Positions 55,972-64,000 of a stretch of 64,000 nucleotides of DNA are shown here, piece after piece. Numbering within the stretch: position 1 is the stretch's first letter; the number at the start of each line of letters is the position of its first letter. This DNA comes from Vagococcus hydrophili. GTDB taxonomy: Bacteria > Bacillota > Bacilli > Lactobacillales > Vagococcaceae. The stretch lies in assembly GCF_011304195.1 (NCBI RefSeq), contig NZ_CP049887.1:62001-126000 (forward strand), read 5' to 3'. Under the pieces are notes generated by a model. The model did no database searches, was not told the DNA's origin, and saw only the letters and a list, made by a program, of their open reading frames with translations. A program made the position numbers and the translations under genes.

Positions 55972-56028
55972 AAGAAGTTCTGTATCAAATGACGATTTTC
56001 ACCGATAGCATTCAATACAGAACTTCTT
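55972..56028 (-). terminator. Large terminator hairpin after liaZ
   Basis: Perfect 14-bp stem AAGAAGTTCTGTAT / ATACAGAACTTCTT with a 29-base loop, followed by TGTGTTTTTT on the minus strand. Confidence 0.75.
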
Positions 56029-56029
56029 T

Positions 56030-56386
56030 TTAATTATATTTACTTGAGAAATGATCCGATACGATTGAATTAATAATCGACATAATCACTGCAATTAAGA
56101 TGGCTGAGCCAAAACTTGAAAAGGCAAAATTCTGTTCTCCGACTAATACCGAGGTGAACTTCAGCATCATGGCATTAATGATAAAACTAAACAAGCCAAA
56201 AGTAATCAAGGTAATTGGAAGTGATAATATATGTAAAATCGGCTTCACAAACATATTTAATCCTGATAAGACGACACTTGCTAAGAATGCCATAAGTAAG
56301 CTTCCCACATAGAATTTATATGGAAATAAAACGGAAAGTGAGATAAATGCGAGAGTATTAACTATTAATCTTTGTAAATACGACAT
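56030..56386 (-). CDS. liaZ: LiaZ-like phage-holin-family membrane protein
   Basis: 118-residue protein with four hydrophobic helices and the LPITLITFGLFSFIINAMMLK motif of the YvlD/holin-like family. Third gene of the liaXYZ-type operon. Its ATG overlaps the liaY stop (TAATG). In enterococci LiaZ is part of the LiaFSR-controlled daptomycin response. Confidence 0.85.
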   Translation of the reverse strand: MSYLQRLIVNTLAFISLSVLFPYKFYVGSLLMAFLASVVLSGLNMFVKPILHILSLPITLITFGLFSFIINAMMLKFTSVLVGEQNFAFSSFGSAILIAVIMSIINSIVSDHFSSKYN

Positions 56387-56700
56387 TAAAAGTCGCTCCA
56401 ATCATCATTATCAACTTTCTGAGCTTCTTTTCTAGGTTTATCAGAATAATAAGGGTTTCTATCGTTATTATTATTTCGATAAGAAGGATTGTAAGGCTCG
56501 CTACGTTTGTTACTTCCTGATGGTAATAAAACCATTAAGGCAATGTAAAGAATAAACCCTGGAAATCCTACTGTGAATAAAGCTAATAGAACATAGATAA
56601 CACGAACAATCGTTGCATCAATTCCAATAAATTCTGCCACACCTGCTAAAGATCCTGAAATAACGACATTTGATCTAGATTTAGTTAATTTTCTTTTCAT
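56386..56700 (-). CDS. liaY: LiaY-like PspC-domain protein
   Basis: 104 residues: N-terminal PspC domain (KLTKSRSNVVISGSLAGVAEF, one strong TM helix around 32-58) and a polar Asn/Arg-rich tail ending in acidic DDWSDF. Enterococcal LiaY links LiaX to cardiolipin remodelling. Overlaps liaZ. Confidence 0.87.
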   Translation of the reverse strand: MKRKLTKSRSNVVISGSLAGVAEFIGIDATIVRVIYVLLALFTVGFPGFILYIALMVLLPSGSNKRSEPYNPSYRNNNNDRNPYYSDKPRKEAQKVDNDDWSDF

Positions 56701-56718
56701 TTTTCTTCACTCCATTTT

Positions 56719-58332
56719 TTAATTATCTGTGTCTTTTAGAAGAATACTTCCTGTTGTTGTACTCAATTTAACAAACACCAGATTTTCATCATTTAATCTT
56801 CTGAATTCTAAGGCTTGGTTTGTTCGATCTTTTTTCTCACGAATCACTTCAACTTGATCCATTCGGTTTTTAATACTACCAAAATTAGTTTTACATGTCC
56901 CGTCAATGCCAATCGTTTCAGGAATAGCTAGTTTAATCGTTCCATTCACCGCACTGGCTTCAATTTTTTTAGGTTCTGAACCCACAGGTGTTGTTAATCT
57001 AATCTCACCGTTAATTAAGGAAACACTGATACTTCTAATATCTGCTTGTGTTTTGACATTACCATTCACCGTTTCACCAATGAAATCAATAATTTTACTA
57101 TCAGTTACTTCGATTTCTCCGTTAACCCCTTCAACTTCGAGCATACTTGCTGAAACATGTTGGATTTTCATTTCACCATTCGTTGATTTTAAGTAAATAT
57201 CGCCTAGCTCTAAATCATTTAATTTAATGTCACCGTTTAACATTTTTACTGACATGTGATCGTAGTTACGTTTTGGTAAATAGAAGTCTAAATCAACTTT
57301 CATGCGTTTATTTGGCACTTGGAAAGAAATTTTTTCATCATTTACTTCTATTTCACTTCGCTCTAAGAATGCTTCAAAAAGGCTAGGTGAATTGATTTTA
57401 CCATAAAACTTAATGTTAGCAACAATTTTTACATCTTGTTGATCCCAGGTTTTAAAGTTAACTTTACCATTAGCAACTTTGACATCAATCAATGTCGCTT
57501 CATTTTCTGGGTACATAAATTCATGTGTTAGTGATTGACTAGCAACACCTGGTACTTTGATATTGATATCTTTCCAATCAACGTTGTCATTCATTGAACT
57601 TGTTACAGCATCGATGGTTTTCTTTAAGAAACCGCCCAGTTGTGTACTTGCTTCGCCAACTTTTTCACCCACTGTACTGAAAGTATCATTGGCTTGTTCT
57701 TTCCAATCTTCTGGAATATCGAATTTACTCTTCCATTCTTCTTTAGTTGTTTCTTTTTGCTCTTTCTTGAAATCTTTTAATTCTTCTTTTAAGGCGTTTC
57801 TTTCTTCAACTAATTCAACTTTGGTATTTTTTAGATAAGCTAAATCATTTTCTAATTGCTCACGTTCACACTTTTTATTGTCTGTTAAGCCGTCTAATTC
57901 TTCCATTGTATTTAAAACAGTGATGGCTTCTTCTTTTTCTTTAATGTCTTGATCCAAACCTTCAATCTCAACTGAAATTTCATCAATGTTTGCTGATACT
58001 TCATTAATGCCTTCAGTTAACTCTGCTAAAATTTTTTCTAAGTTCTCTTTGTCTTTACGTTCATTCGCTTCTAATTTTTTGAAAAATTCTTCTGTATCTT
58101 CAGTTTCTGAACCTTGGTTAATCAATTCTTCTACTGTTGGGTGTTCCTGTTTTTCACCCTCAGTTGCTTCTTGATTCACCTGAGTTGTTGTATTTTGTTT
58201 AACCTGTGACGCTTCTTTATTAACTAATTTTTCATCTTTTTCCGTCGCAATATTTTCCAATAAAACCAAAGCTTCCTCAGTAGACAATATTCCTTTTTTT
58301 ACTAATTCTAAAATTCTATCTCTTTCTTGCAT
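56719..58332 (-). CDS. liaX: LiaX-like envelope stress sensor (DUF4097)
   Basis: 537 residues, close to enterococcal LiaX. An N-terminal helical half (about 1-235) begins MQERDRILELVKKGILSTEEALVLLENIA with a long coiled coil, followed by a C-terminal beta-helix-like DUF4097 domain (about 270-537) of repeated short strands (DIYLKSTNGEMKIQ, ...VEGVNGEIEV). In E. faecalis the N-terminal half is released and senses daptomycin and antimicrobial peptides, while the C-terminal half inhibits LiaFSR. AAGGAGG before the ATG; operon liaX-liaY-liaZ. Confidence 0.9.
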   Translation of the reverse strand: MQERDRILELVKKGILSTEEALVLLENIATEKDEKLVNKEASQVKQNTTTQVNQEATEGEKQEHPTVEELINQGSETEDTEEFFKKLEANERKDKENLEKILAELTEGINEVSANIDEISVEIEGLDQDIKEKEEAITVLNTMEELDGLTDNKKCEREQLENDLAYLKNTKVELVEERNALKEELKDFKKEQKETTKEEWKSKFDIPEDWKEQANDTFSTVGEKVGEASTQLGGFLKKTIDAVTSSMNDNVDWKDINIKVPGVASQSLTHEFMYPENEATLIDVKVANGKVNFKTWDQQDVKIVANIKFYGKINSPSLFEAFLERSEIEVNDEKISFQVPNKRMKVDLDFYLPKRNYDHMSVKMLNGDIKLNDLELGDIYLKSTNGEMKIQHVSASMLEVEGVNGEIEVTDSKIIDFIGETVNGNVKTQADIRSISVSLINGEIRLTTPVGSEPKKIEASAVNGTIKLAIPETIGIDGTCKTNFGSIKNRMDQVEVIREKKDRTNQALEFRRLNDENLVFVKLSTTTGSILLKDTDN

Positions 58333-58373
58333 CTTTGATAGCCTCCTTGTTGGTTTATATTTCTTATATTGCT

Positions 58374-58402
58374 ATTATGCCCTGTATTTATCTTTTTGTC
58401 AT
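58374..58402 (-). promoter_or_regulatory. Promoter of liaXYZ
   Basis: Minus-strand -35 ATGACA (58397-58402), 17-base spacer, -10 CATAAT (58374-58379). The bases just upstream (CTCAGGTCCT) lie where a LiaR site would be expected, but I cannot confirm a consensus. Confidence 0.6.
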
Positions 58403-58441
58403 AGGACCTGAGTTGGATTTATTCATCTATCTCAAGAACCT

Positions 58442-58474
58442 AAAAAAGAGACCGAGTACTTAGCTCGATCTCTT
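58442..58474 (-). terminator. Intrinsic terminator of the PcsB-like gene
   Basis: Minus-strand stem AAGAGATCGAG / CTCGGTCTCTT (one wobble) and six T. Confidence 0.9.
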
Positions 58475-58487
58475 TTGACTTAAAATT

Positions 58488-59753
58488 TTATAATCCGATG
58501 AATGGACTTGGATCCATAAAGCCACTCCAAATACCTGTAGCAATACCAAAGTGTAAATGGTTTCCTGTTGAGTTACCAGTTGTACCTACACCACCAATGA
58601 CTTCACCTGCAGAAACAGTTTTACCAACTGAAGCGCCTGGTGCGTTCATGTGCATGTAATAAGTGTAGTTACCATCATCATGTTGGATAATAACATGGTT
58701 ACCAGCACTCCAATGGAAACTTGATTCTACAACTTTTCCACCTTTTGATGCCATAATTGGTGTTCCAGCCGGAGCTGCCATATCAATACCATCATGGAAG
58801 TCACCTGAAGCACCTGTTGGATCTTGTCTACCACCAAAACCACTTGTAATAGTGAATGATGATAATGGACGTTGGTAACCACTAGCGTAACTCGTACCAC
58901 CTGATGATTGACTATTATCAGCTGATCCTTTGTCTCCTGTTGGTTTACCTAAAGATTGTGGTTGTTCTGATTCTAATTTCTCTTCTGCTGCTTTTTGTGC
59001 AGCTTGAGCTGCTTTTTTAGCTGCTGCTTCTTTTTCAGCTACTTCTTTTTCACGACGTGCTTGCTCTTCAGCAATACGTTTTGCTTCTTCTTTTTGAGCT
59101 TCGTAGCCGGCTTTTTTATTTTTTGAATCATCTAAGTTCTTTAAAATTTCATTTGCCAATTTTACTTGATCTGCTTTTGAAACTTCTAATTCTTCTTGTT
59201 TGTCTTTAAGAATAGCTGCTTTTTCAGTAATTTCTTTAACTTTTGTTTCAATATCAGTTTTTTTCTTTTCTAAACTTGCTTGATCTTCTTTTTGAGCTTC
59301 CATAATATCATTATTAGCAGAAACTAATTTTGTATAAGCAACTGTTCTTCCAATTGCATCTGATAAAGATTCAGAGTCTAACAAAACATTGACAATGTCT
59401 TGTTTTTCTTGATTAATTTGAGTTGAACGAGCTTGCTCTTCAATTTTTTTATTTCTTTTTTCAATCTTTTGTTCTAATTCTTTAATTTCTCCAGTTAAAT
59501 TATTAACTTCTTTTTCTAACTTTAGTTTTTCACTTAATAATTCGTCTGTTTCACTTGTTAATGTTTTAATCTTAGCTTCTAAATCAGCTAAACTATTATC
59601 TGTTGCTGCTTTTTTATCGTTTAATTTTTTTATATTTTGTTCTTCATTAGCAATTTTATTATCAATACTTTCAGCTTGAACAATACTTGGACATGTTAAT
59701 CCCATGATTGATACAGCTGCTACACTTAAAATAATTGATTTACTTATCTTCAT
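58488..59753 (-). CDS. Secreted PcsB-like coiled-coil M23 peptidoglycan hydrolase
   Basis: 421 residues: signal peptide (1-27, ...SIVQAES), a long coiled coil (about 30-265, PcsB/CwlO-type N-domain that docks on FtsEX in relatives), a Ser/Gly linker, and an M23/LytM metallopeptidase domain (about 300-421) with HDGIDMA (zinc His, Asp) and HLHFG intact. Functionally replaces the CHAP or NlpC/P60 domain seen in PcsB and SagA. A consensus WalR box lies upstream, fitting the essential WalRK control of cell-wall hydrolases. Confidence 0.9.
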   Translation of the reverse strand: MKISKSIILSVAAVSIMGLTCPSIVQAESIDNKIANEEQNIKKLNDKKAATDNSLADLEAKIKTLTSETDELLSEKLKLEKEVNNLTGEIKELEQKIEKRNKKIEEQARSTQINQEKQDIVNVLLDSESLSDAIGRTVAYTKLVSANNDIMEAQKEDQASLEKKKTDIETKVKEITEKAAILKDKQEELEVSKADQVKLANEILKNLDDSKNKKAGYEAQKEEAKRIAEEQARREKEVAEKEAAAKKAAQAAQKAAEEKLESEQPQSLGKPTGDKGSADNSQSSGGTSYASGYQRPLSSFTITSGFGGRQDPTGASGDFHDGIDMAAPAGTPIMASKGGKVVESSFHWSAGNHVIIQHDDGNYTYYMHMNAPGASVGKTVSAGEVIGGVGTTGNSTGNHLHFGIATGIWSGFMDPSPFIGL

Positions 59754-59813
59754 TTTTTTACCTCGACTTTTTTTTCGCTGTATAAACTATACCATAAGTG
59801 AAGATATAATAAA

Positions 59814-59830
59814 ATTACAACTAGATTACA
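59814..59830 (-). promoter_or_regulatory. WalR box
   Basis: TGTAATCTAGTTGTAAT on the minus strand matches the WalR consensus TGTWAH-N5-TGTWAH at every defined position. It lies about 60 bases upstream of the M23 gene start and just upstream of a -10-like TATAGT, as expected for activation. Confidence 0.8.
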
Positions 59831-59933
59831 ATTTGTAACGAATTTATTCAAAGAAAATTCTTTTTTTGTTTACTCTTCTTTAAAAAAAATGTTAGACTCT
59901 ATTTTAGCTTCTACTCTTAAGGAGGATACATCT

Positions 59934-61043
59934 TTGATTCAGATTGATAAAAAGAAAAAAATCAGCTTACTTATTTTACTATTTATTAGTTCTATACTTA
60001 TTTATCAAAGTTTTCAGTTTGACAATTATCAACAACCCATTGGAAAAATTGTCTCTATAAAAAATATATCAACTGTCGAAAATCTGGATGAACATGGAAA
60101 TCACGATGTAATCAGTGAAGATCAGTTAAACATCCACATTTTAAATTCAGCCTATAAAAATAAAGAAATAAGTTTAATCAATACTTACTCTTCTTCTAAA
60201 GCAAAAAATCAGTCCTACCATAAAAATGAGTATGTTTTTTTACATCTCACTAAAGAATCAGAAAATTTAACAGGAAATATTATTGATCTAAAAAGAGATC
60301 ATTACCTAATTTTACTAATAACACTCTTTTTAGCCTTACTCATTATATTTAATGGTGGTTACGGCTTAAGGGTTTTAAGTAGTTTTATTCTTAATGGTTC
60401 CTTTTTCATTCTTCTATTCAGTCTCTATAAACAAATGGATAGCCATTCCTTACTCTTACTATTTGTCCTATTCATTCCTTTATTAGTCTCATGTAGTTTT
60501 CTATTAACCAATGGTTGGAACACAAAATCGAAAGTCGCCATACTTTCAACCTTAATCGGCAGTCTGATTACCTTTCTCTTAGGGTTCATTGTGATTGAAC
60601 TACTCAATCATCAAGGTCTTCATTACGAAGAGATGGAGCTGATCACAAGACCTCCTCACATCTTGTTTTTGAGTAGTTTACTCATTGGGTGTGTGGGAGC
60701 TGTGATGGATGTCTCTATGACAATCATTTCAGCGTTGTTCGAACTTAAAGAGACTCAAAAAAATATTTCTTTAAAAGAGCTGGCGCGTTCTGGAAACAAT
60801 ATTGGTCACGATATTATGGGACCTATGATTAATATTATGTTTTTTTCTTATCTTAGCGGCTCAATTCCATTAATTTTAATTTTTCTAAGAAACGAAATGG
60901 CTTTTAATTACACTTTTTCAATCGTATTATCTCTCGAAATGGCTAGAGCCCTGGTTGGCAGCATTGGCATTCTACTGGCAATTCCGATTTCAATCAAAGT
61001 GACTTCCTTTTTCTTAAGAAAGGAGCTTAATGATGAATGTTAA
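59934..61043 (+). CDS. YibE/F family membrane protein
   Basis: 369 residues: one N-terminal TM helix, an extracytoplasmic domain (about 30-120), then seven TM helices with GCVGAVMDVSMTIISAL and the NNIGHDIMGPMINIM motif of YibE/F. Family function unknown (linked by some to metal or envelope functions). TTG start at 59934 after AAGGAGG. Overlaps the next gene by 14 bases. Confidence 0.85.
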   Translation: MIQIDKKKKISLLILLFISSILIYQSFQFDNYQQPIGKIVSIKNISTVENLDEHGNHDVISEDQLNIHILNSAYKNKEISLINTYSSSKAKNQSYHKNEYVFLHLTKESENLTGNIIDLKRDHYLILLITLFLALLIIFNGGYGLRVLSSFILNGSFFILLFSLYKQMDSHSLLLLFVLFIPLLVSCSFLLTNGWNTKSKVAILSTLIGSLITFLLGFIVIELLNHQGLHYEEMELITRPPHILFLSSLLIGCVGAVMDVSMTIISALFELKETQKNISLKELARSGNNIGHDIMGPMINIMFFSYLSGSIPLILIFLRNEMAFNYTFSIVLSLEMARALVGSIGILLAIPISIKVTSFFLRKELNDEC

Positions 61044-61782
61044 TTTAATATTATTTCTATTACTGGCGGGTTTAATGTGTTTCATTGGTAAAGAAAAAGG
61101 TCGTTTAGCACTCTTCGCTCTTTTTCTTAACTTATTCTTTTTATTTCTCATGCTACTCTTTATTAATTGGGGATTTCCACCTATTCCTATGACTTTAATC
61201 GTAAGTTTAATTATTACAGCTCTTAATCTCTTTTTTATTAACGGTTCCAATACTAAAACAATGATTGCCTTCTTTAGTAGCTTTCTTGTTTTACTGCTCC
61301 TACTTGTTTTGATTTTTTTATCGGTAAATTCTATGCATTTACAAGGACTACCAATGGAAGAATTAATGGAGATGGATATGTACTCACTAAATATCGGGAT
61401 TTCCTTTCTCTCTCTGAGTATTTCTGTCATGATTATGAGTGCGGTTGGAGCGATTAACGATATTGCTATTTCGATGACATCAGCGATTGATGAAATTCAC
61501 CGGACAAATTCAGAATTAACTAAGTCTGATCTATTTAATTCTGGTGTCACCATCGGTAAAGATATTTTAAGTTCGACTATGAATACAGTTATTTTTGCTT
61601 TAGTCGGTGGACAACTTGCTCTTTTTATTTGGGTGAGCGATCTCAACTACACATTATCTCAATTTTTTAACAGTAAAATTTTGGTTTTTGAGTGGGTCTC
61701 ACTACTGTTAAGTGGGATAGCGATTATCTTAACGATTCCTATCTCAGCCTACTTAATGGTTCTGTACCTTAAGAAAAAATAA
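61030..61782 (+). CDS. YibE/F family membrane protein (second copy, short)
   Basis: 250 residues, the membrane half only. It shares with its neighbour the pattern SAVGAINDIAISMTSAIDE and GVTIGKDILSSTMNTV, so the two form a split or paired transporter. AAAGGAG lies 4 bases before the first of two tandem ATG codons; the second is equally possible. Coupled to the upstream gene by overlap. Confidence 0.85.
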   Translation: MMNVNLILFLLLAGLMCFIGKEKGRLALFALFLNLFFLFLMLLFINWGFPPIPMTLIVSLIITALNLFFINGSNTKTMIAFFSSFLVLLLLLVLIFLSVNSMHLQGLPMEELMEMDMYSLNIGISFLSLSISVMIMSAVGAINDIAISMTSAIDEIHRTNSELTKSDLFNSGVTIGKDILSSTMNTVIFALVGGQLALFIWVSDLNYTLSQFFNSKILVFEWVSLLLSGIAIILTIPISAYLMVLYLKKK

Positions 61783-61794
61783 CTCATAAAAAAA

Positions 61795-61827
61795 AAACTC
61801 ACCGCTCCATGAATGGTCGTTGAGTTT
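61795..61827. terminator. Bidirectional terminator between yibF-like and phoU
   Basis: Stem AAACTCACCG / CGTTGAGTTT with an inner CCAT/ATGG, flanked by long A and T runs on both sides. Confidence 0.88.
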
Positions 61828-61836
61828 CTTTTTTTA

Positions 61837-62517
61837 TTACATATTATCTTCGTAATCTTCTAAGTTAAGTTCTTCGATTTTACCTGTCGTTAAGTAAACA
61901 ATCCACTCACAAATATTCGTTACGTAGTCTCCTAAACGTTCTAGGTAACCAGCTACTTGTAAGTAGTCAGCTCCTACGATAACCGTTTCAGGATTTTCTT
62001 GCATCGCACGAATTGAATGACGGTAAATTGATTTAAAGTAATTATTTGTTACTTTATCACTAATCGCAATTTCAATCGCTTTTTTGCTGTCTGTTTTAAC
62101 GTATGCTACTAGCACTTCACTTACCATAGCCATTACATGTTTCGCCATATCTGAAATTTCATTTTCAATTTCTAGCACACGTTTATTCCCTTTAACACGA
62201 ATCGTTGATTTAGCGATTGATACAGCATGATCGCCCATGCGCTCTAAATCTGAGCTTGCTTTCATAATTGTGACAATGTTTCTTAAGTCCATTGTTACCG
62301 GTTGTTGAAGAGCAATCATTTCAAAACATTTTTTCTCTAAGCTTTGCTCTTGTAAATTGATTTTTTCATCTTCTGCGATGACTTCTTTTGCTAAACTTTT
62401 ATCATGGTCAATAAAAGCTTTAACCGATTTGCTAATCGACTCATTAACATCTTGGCCCATCGTCTCGAATTTGTTATGTAAATTTTGTAAATCTTCTTCA
62501 AATTGACTTCTTAACAT
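61837..62517 (-). CDS. phoU: Phosphate transport regulator PhoU
   Basis: 226-residue all-helical metal-binding dimer that couples the Pst transporter to PhoR signalling. Two PhoU repeats with DLERMGDHAVSIA (about 70) and YLERLGDYVTNIC (about 190). AAAGGGG before the ATG; last gene of the pst operon. Confidence 0.96.
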   Translation of the reverse strand: MLRSQFEEDLQNLHNKFETMGQDVNESISKSVKAFIDHDKSLAKEVIAEDEKINLQEQSLEKKCFEMIALQQPVTMDLRNIVTIMKASSDLERMGDHAVSIAKSTIRVKGNKRVLEIENEISDMAKHVMAMVSEVLVAYVKTDSKKAIEIAISDKVTNNYFKSIYRHSIRAMQENPETVIVGADYLQVAGYLERLGDYVTNICEWIVYLTTGKIEELNLEDYEDNM

Positions 62518-62537
62518 TATGTCATCCCCTTTATTTT

Positions 62538-63290
62538 TTAACCAAATTTCCCTGTAATGTAATCTTCTGTTTTTTGTTCTTTTGGATTAATAAAAATATT
62601 TTTTGTTTTATCGTACTCGATTAAATCACCATTTAAGAAAAAGGCTGTTTTATCAGAAATACGTGATGCTTGTTGCATATTATGAGTTACCATAATCATG
62701 GTGTACTGTTCTTTTAATTCTAACAGCATGTTTTCAATTTTACCACTTGATACTGGATCAAGGGCACTTGTTGGTTCATCTAAAAGAATCACATCTGGTT
62801 TAACTGCTAAAACTCTAGCGATACAGACACGTTGTTGTTGACCACCTGAAAGAGATAAGGCACTTTTGTGTAACTTGTCTTTCACATCATCCCAAACAGC
62901 TGCTGCCTTCAAGCTATCTTCCACTATAAAATCTAATTCTTCTTTTGAATGTTTTCCAGATAAACGTAAGCCGTAAATAACATTCTCATAAATAGAAAAC
63001 GGAAATGGATTAGGCTGTTGAAAAACCATCCCAATTTGTTTTCTTAAAAGAACAGTATCTGTTTTAGGGCTATAAATATCTTTACCTTTGTAAGAAACAT
63101 TACCAGTAATGGTTACCGAAGGAATCAAATCGTTCATTCTATTTAATGTTCTTAAGTAAGTTGACTTACCACATCCAGAAGGACCGATTAAAGCAGTAAT
63201 TCCACCCTCATCAAAAGCCATTGTAATCCCTTTTAAAGCTTCATTTTTTCCATAATATAAATGTAAGTCGTTTGATTCTATGATTGACAT
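62538..63290 (-). CDS. pstB: Phosphate ABC transporter ATPase PstB (second copy)
   Basis: 250 residues; Walker [10 protein letters not shown] (near residue 36), signature [12 protein letters not shown], Walker [14 protein letters not shown]. Energises Pi import through PstAC. AAGGAGG before the ATG. Tandem with a paralogue directly upstream. Confidence 0.96.
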   Translation of the reverse strand: MSIIESNDLHLYYGKNEALKGITMAFDEGGITALIGPSGCGKSTYLRTLNRMNDLIPSVTITGNVSYKGKDIYSPKTDTVLLRKQIGMVFQQPNPFPFSIYENVIYGLRLSGKHSKEELDFIVEDSLKAAAVWDDVKDKLHKSALSLSGGQQQRVCIARVLAVKPDVILLDEPTSALDPVSSGKIENMLLELKEQYTMIMVTHNMQQASRISDKTAFFLNGDLIEYDKTKNIFINPKEQKTEDYITGKFG

Positions 63291-63301
63291 TGACTTCCTC
63301 C

Positions 63302-64000
63302 TTATCCGAAATGTCCAGATACATAATCATCTGTTGCTTGAATTTTTGGACGTGTAAATATTTTTCTTGTTTTATCGTATTCCATCACTTGACCCATGTA
63401 GAAAAATGCCGTGTAATCACTAATACGTGATGCTTGTTGCATATTGTGAGTCACAATAATTATTGTGTAATCCTCTTTTAAGTTAATCAGTGTTTCTTCT
63501 ACCTTACTCGTTGAAATCGGATCAAGGGCACTGGCAGGCTCATCCAGAAGTAAAACATCTGGCTTCATCGCAATGGCACGGGCAATACATAAACGTTGTT
63601 GTTGACCTCCAGATAAAGCTAAAGCACTCTTATTTAGATCATCTTTTACCTGATCCCATAAAGCGGCTTGTTTTAAACTTGTTTCAACAATTTCATCTAA
63701 CTGCTTCTTATCTTTTATCCCATGTTGTTTCAAAGCAAATGTAATATTACCATAGATTGATTTACTAAACGGATTAGGTCTTTGGAAAACCATACCGATA
63801 TGTTTACGCATTTCATAAACATCCACAATTTTAGAATTAACATCTGTGTTTTCATACATAATTTTTCCAGTAATATTCGTTCCATCGATTTCATCGTTCA
63901 TACGATTCAAAGAACGTAAATACGTTGACTTACCACATCCTGAAGGTCCGATTAAAGAAGTGATTTTATTCTCTTCAAATTGAAGACTCACACCTTTAAT
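63302..64000 (-). CDS. pstB: Phosphate ABC transporter ATPase PstB (first copy, 5' end missing)
   Basis: 233 residues visible; translation enters from beyond the right edge (Ile-Lys-Gly-Val-Ser...), so the true start is outside and an internal GTG near 63991 is not the start. Walker [10 protein letters not shown], signature [26 protein letters not shown]. Two PstB paralogues in tandem are usual in enterococci and streptococci. pstC, pstA and pstS are expected to the right. Confidence 0.95.
   Translation of the reverse strand: MKGVSLQFEENKITSLIGPSGCGKSTYLRSLNRMNDEIDGTNITGKIMYENTDVNSKIVDVYEMRKHIGMVFQRPNPFSKSIYGNITFALKQHGIKDKKQLDEIVETSLKQAALWDQVKDDLNKSALALSGGQQQRLCIARAIAMKPDVLLLDEPASALDPISTSKVEETLINLKEDYTIIIVTHNMQQASRISDYTAFFYMGQVMEYDKTRKIFTRPKIQATDDYVSGHFG

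Overview
The window is a low-GC Gram-positive chromosome segment, most consistent with Enterococcaceae (Vagococcus or a close Enterococcus relative). The evidence is lactic-acid-bacterial gene order (dnaX-ybaB-recR-tmk-darA-holB-ricT-yabA-rsmI; hprK-lgt-gpsA-galU; fba-murZ-rho-rpmE2), a liaXYZ trio of enterococcal type, strong AGGAGG ribosome-binding sites and frequent TTG starts. The genus is an inference from content. Almost all of the window is core chromosome. I saw no tRNA, rRNA, CRISPR array, insertion sequence or complete prophage.

Layout. 1-6 kb: the start of a glycerol-3-phosphate oxidase/dehydrogenase gene, a UPF0316 membrane protein, and a ppdK-ccpN-like-ppsR operon for pyruvate phosphate dikinase, with twin palindromic operators in its promoter. 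6-20 kb: a TraX-like membrane protein, a YfmM-type ABC-F ATPase with an elaborate 5' leader that encodes a leader peptide, a YitT protein, two P-type cation ATPases flanking an XRE regulator and an unknown gene, then nadE, a sulfatase-type transferase and a TtcA-like gene. 20.4-22.6 kb: the only clearly accessory stretch. It is AT-rich and holds a nucleotidyltransferase-fold gene, a decayed ORF and a solitary Panacea-domain (antitoxin-type) gene. 22.7-29.9 kb: rpmE2, rho (broken by a frameshift in a G run), murZ, fba, an aldehyde dehydrogenase, DUF1622, RNA polymerase delta (rpoE) and a YwiB-like gene. 30-33 kb: lipL, an HD-domain dNTPase and a Cof-type phosphatase, all on the plus strand. 33-40 kb: guaC (PurBox-like operator), an ABC transporter pair, aldo/keto reductase, GntR regulator, a divergent purK, and xpt with a guanine-type riboswitch.

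40-43 kb: an autolysin with one intact and one apparently dead GH73 domain, cotranscribed with a poly-tyrosine coiled-coil protein of unknown function. 43-50 kb: the replication and repair block. 50-64 kb: an alpha/beta hydrolase, an NdpA-like protein, the hprK operon, liaXYZ (cell-envelope stress), a PcsB-like M23 protein behind a consensus WalR box, a YibE/F pair, and phoU with two tandem pstB genes, the last running off the end.

The most notable unexplained structures are regulatory: the leader-peptide/attenuator region of the ABC-F gene, a terminator/antiterminator leader before the calcium ATPase, a palindromic terminator before murZ, and the twin operators on ppdK. The poly-Tyr coiled-coil/pseudo-GH73 autolysin pair and the Panacea gene in a decayed island are the best candidates for undescribed protein systems. 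All calls come from reading the sequence; no database search was run.
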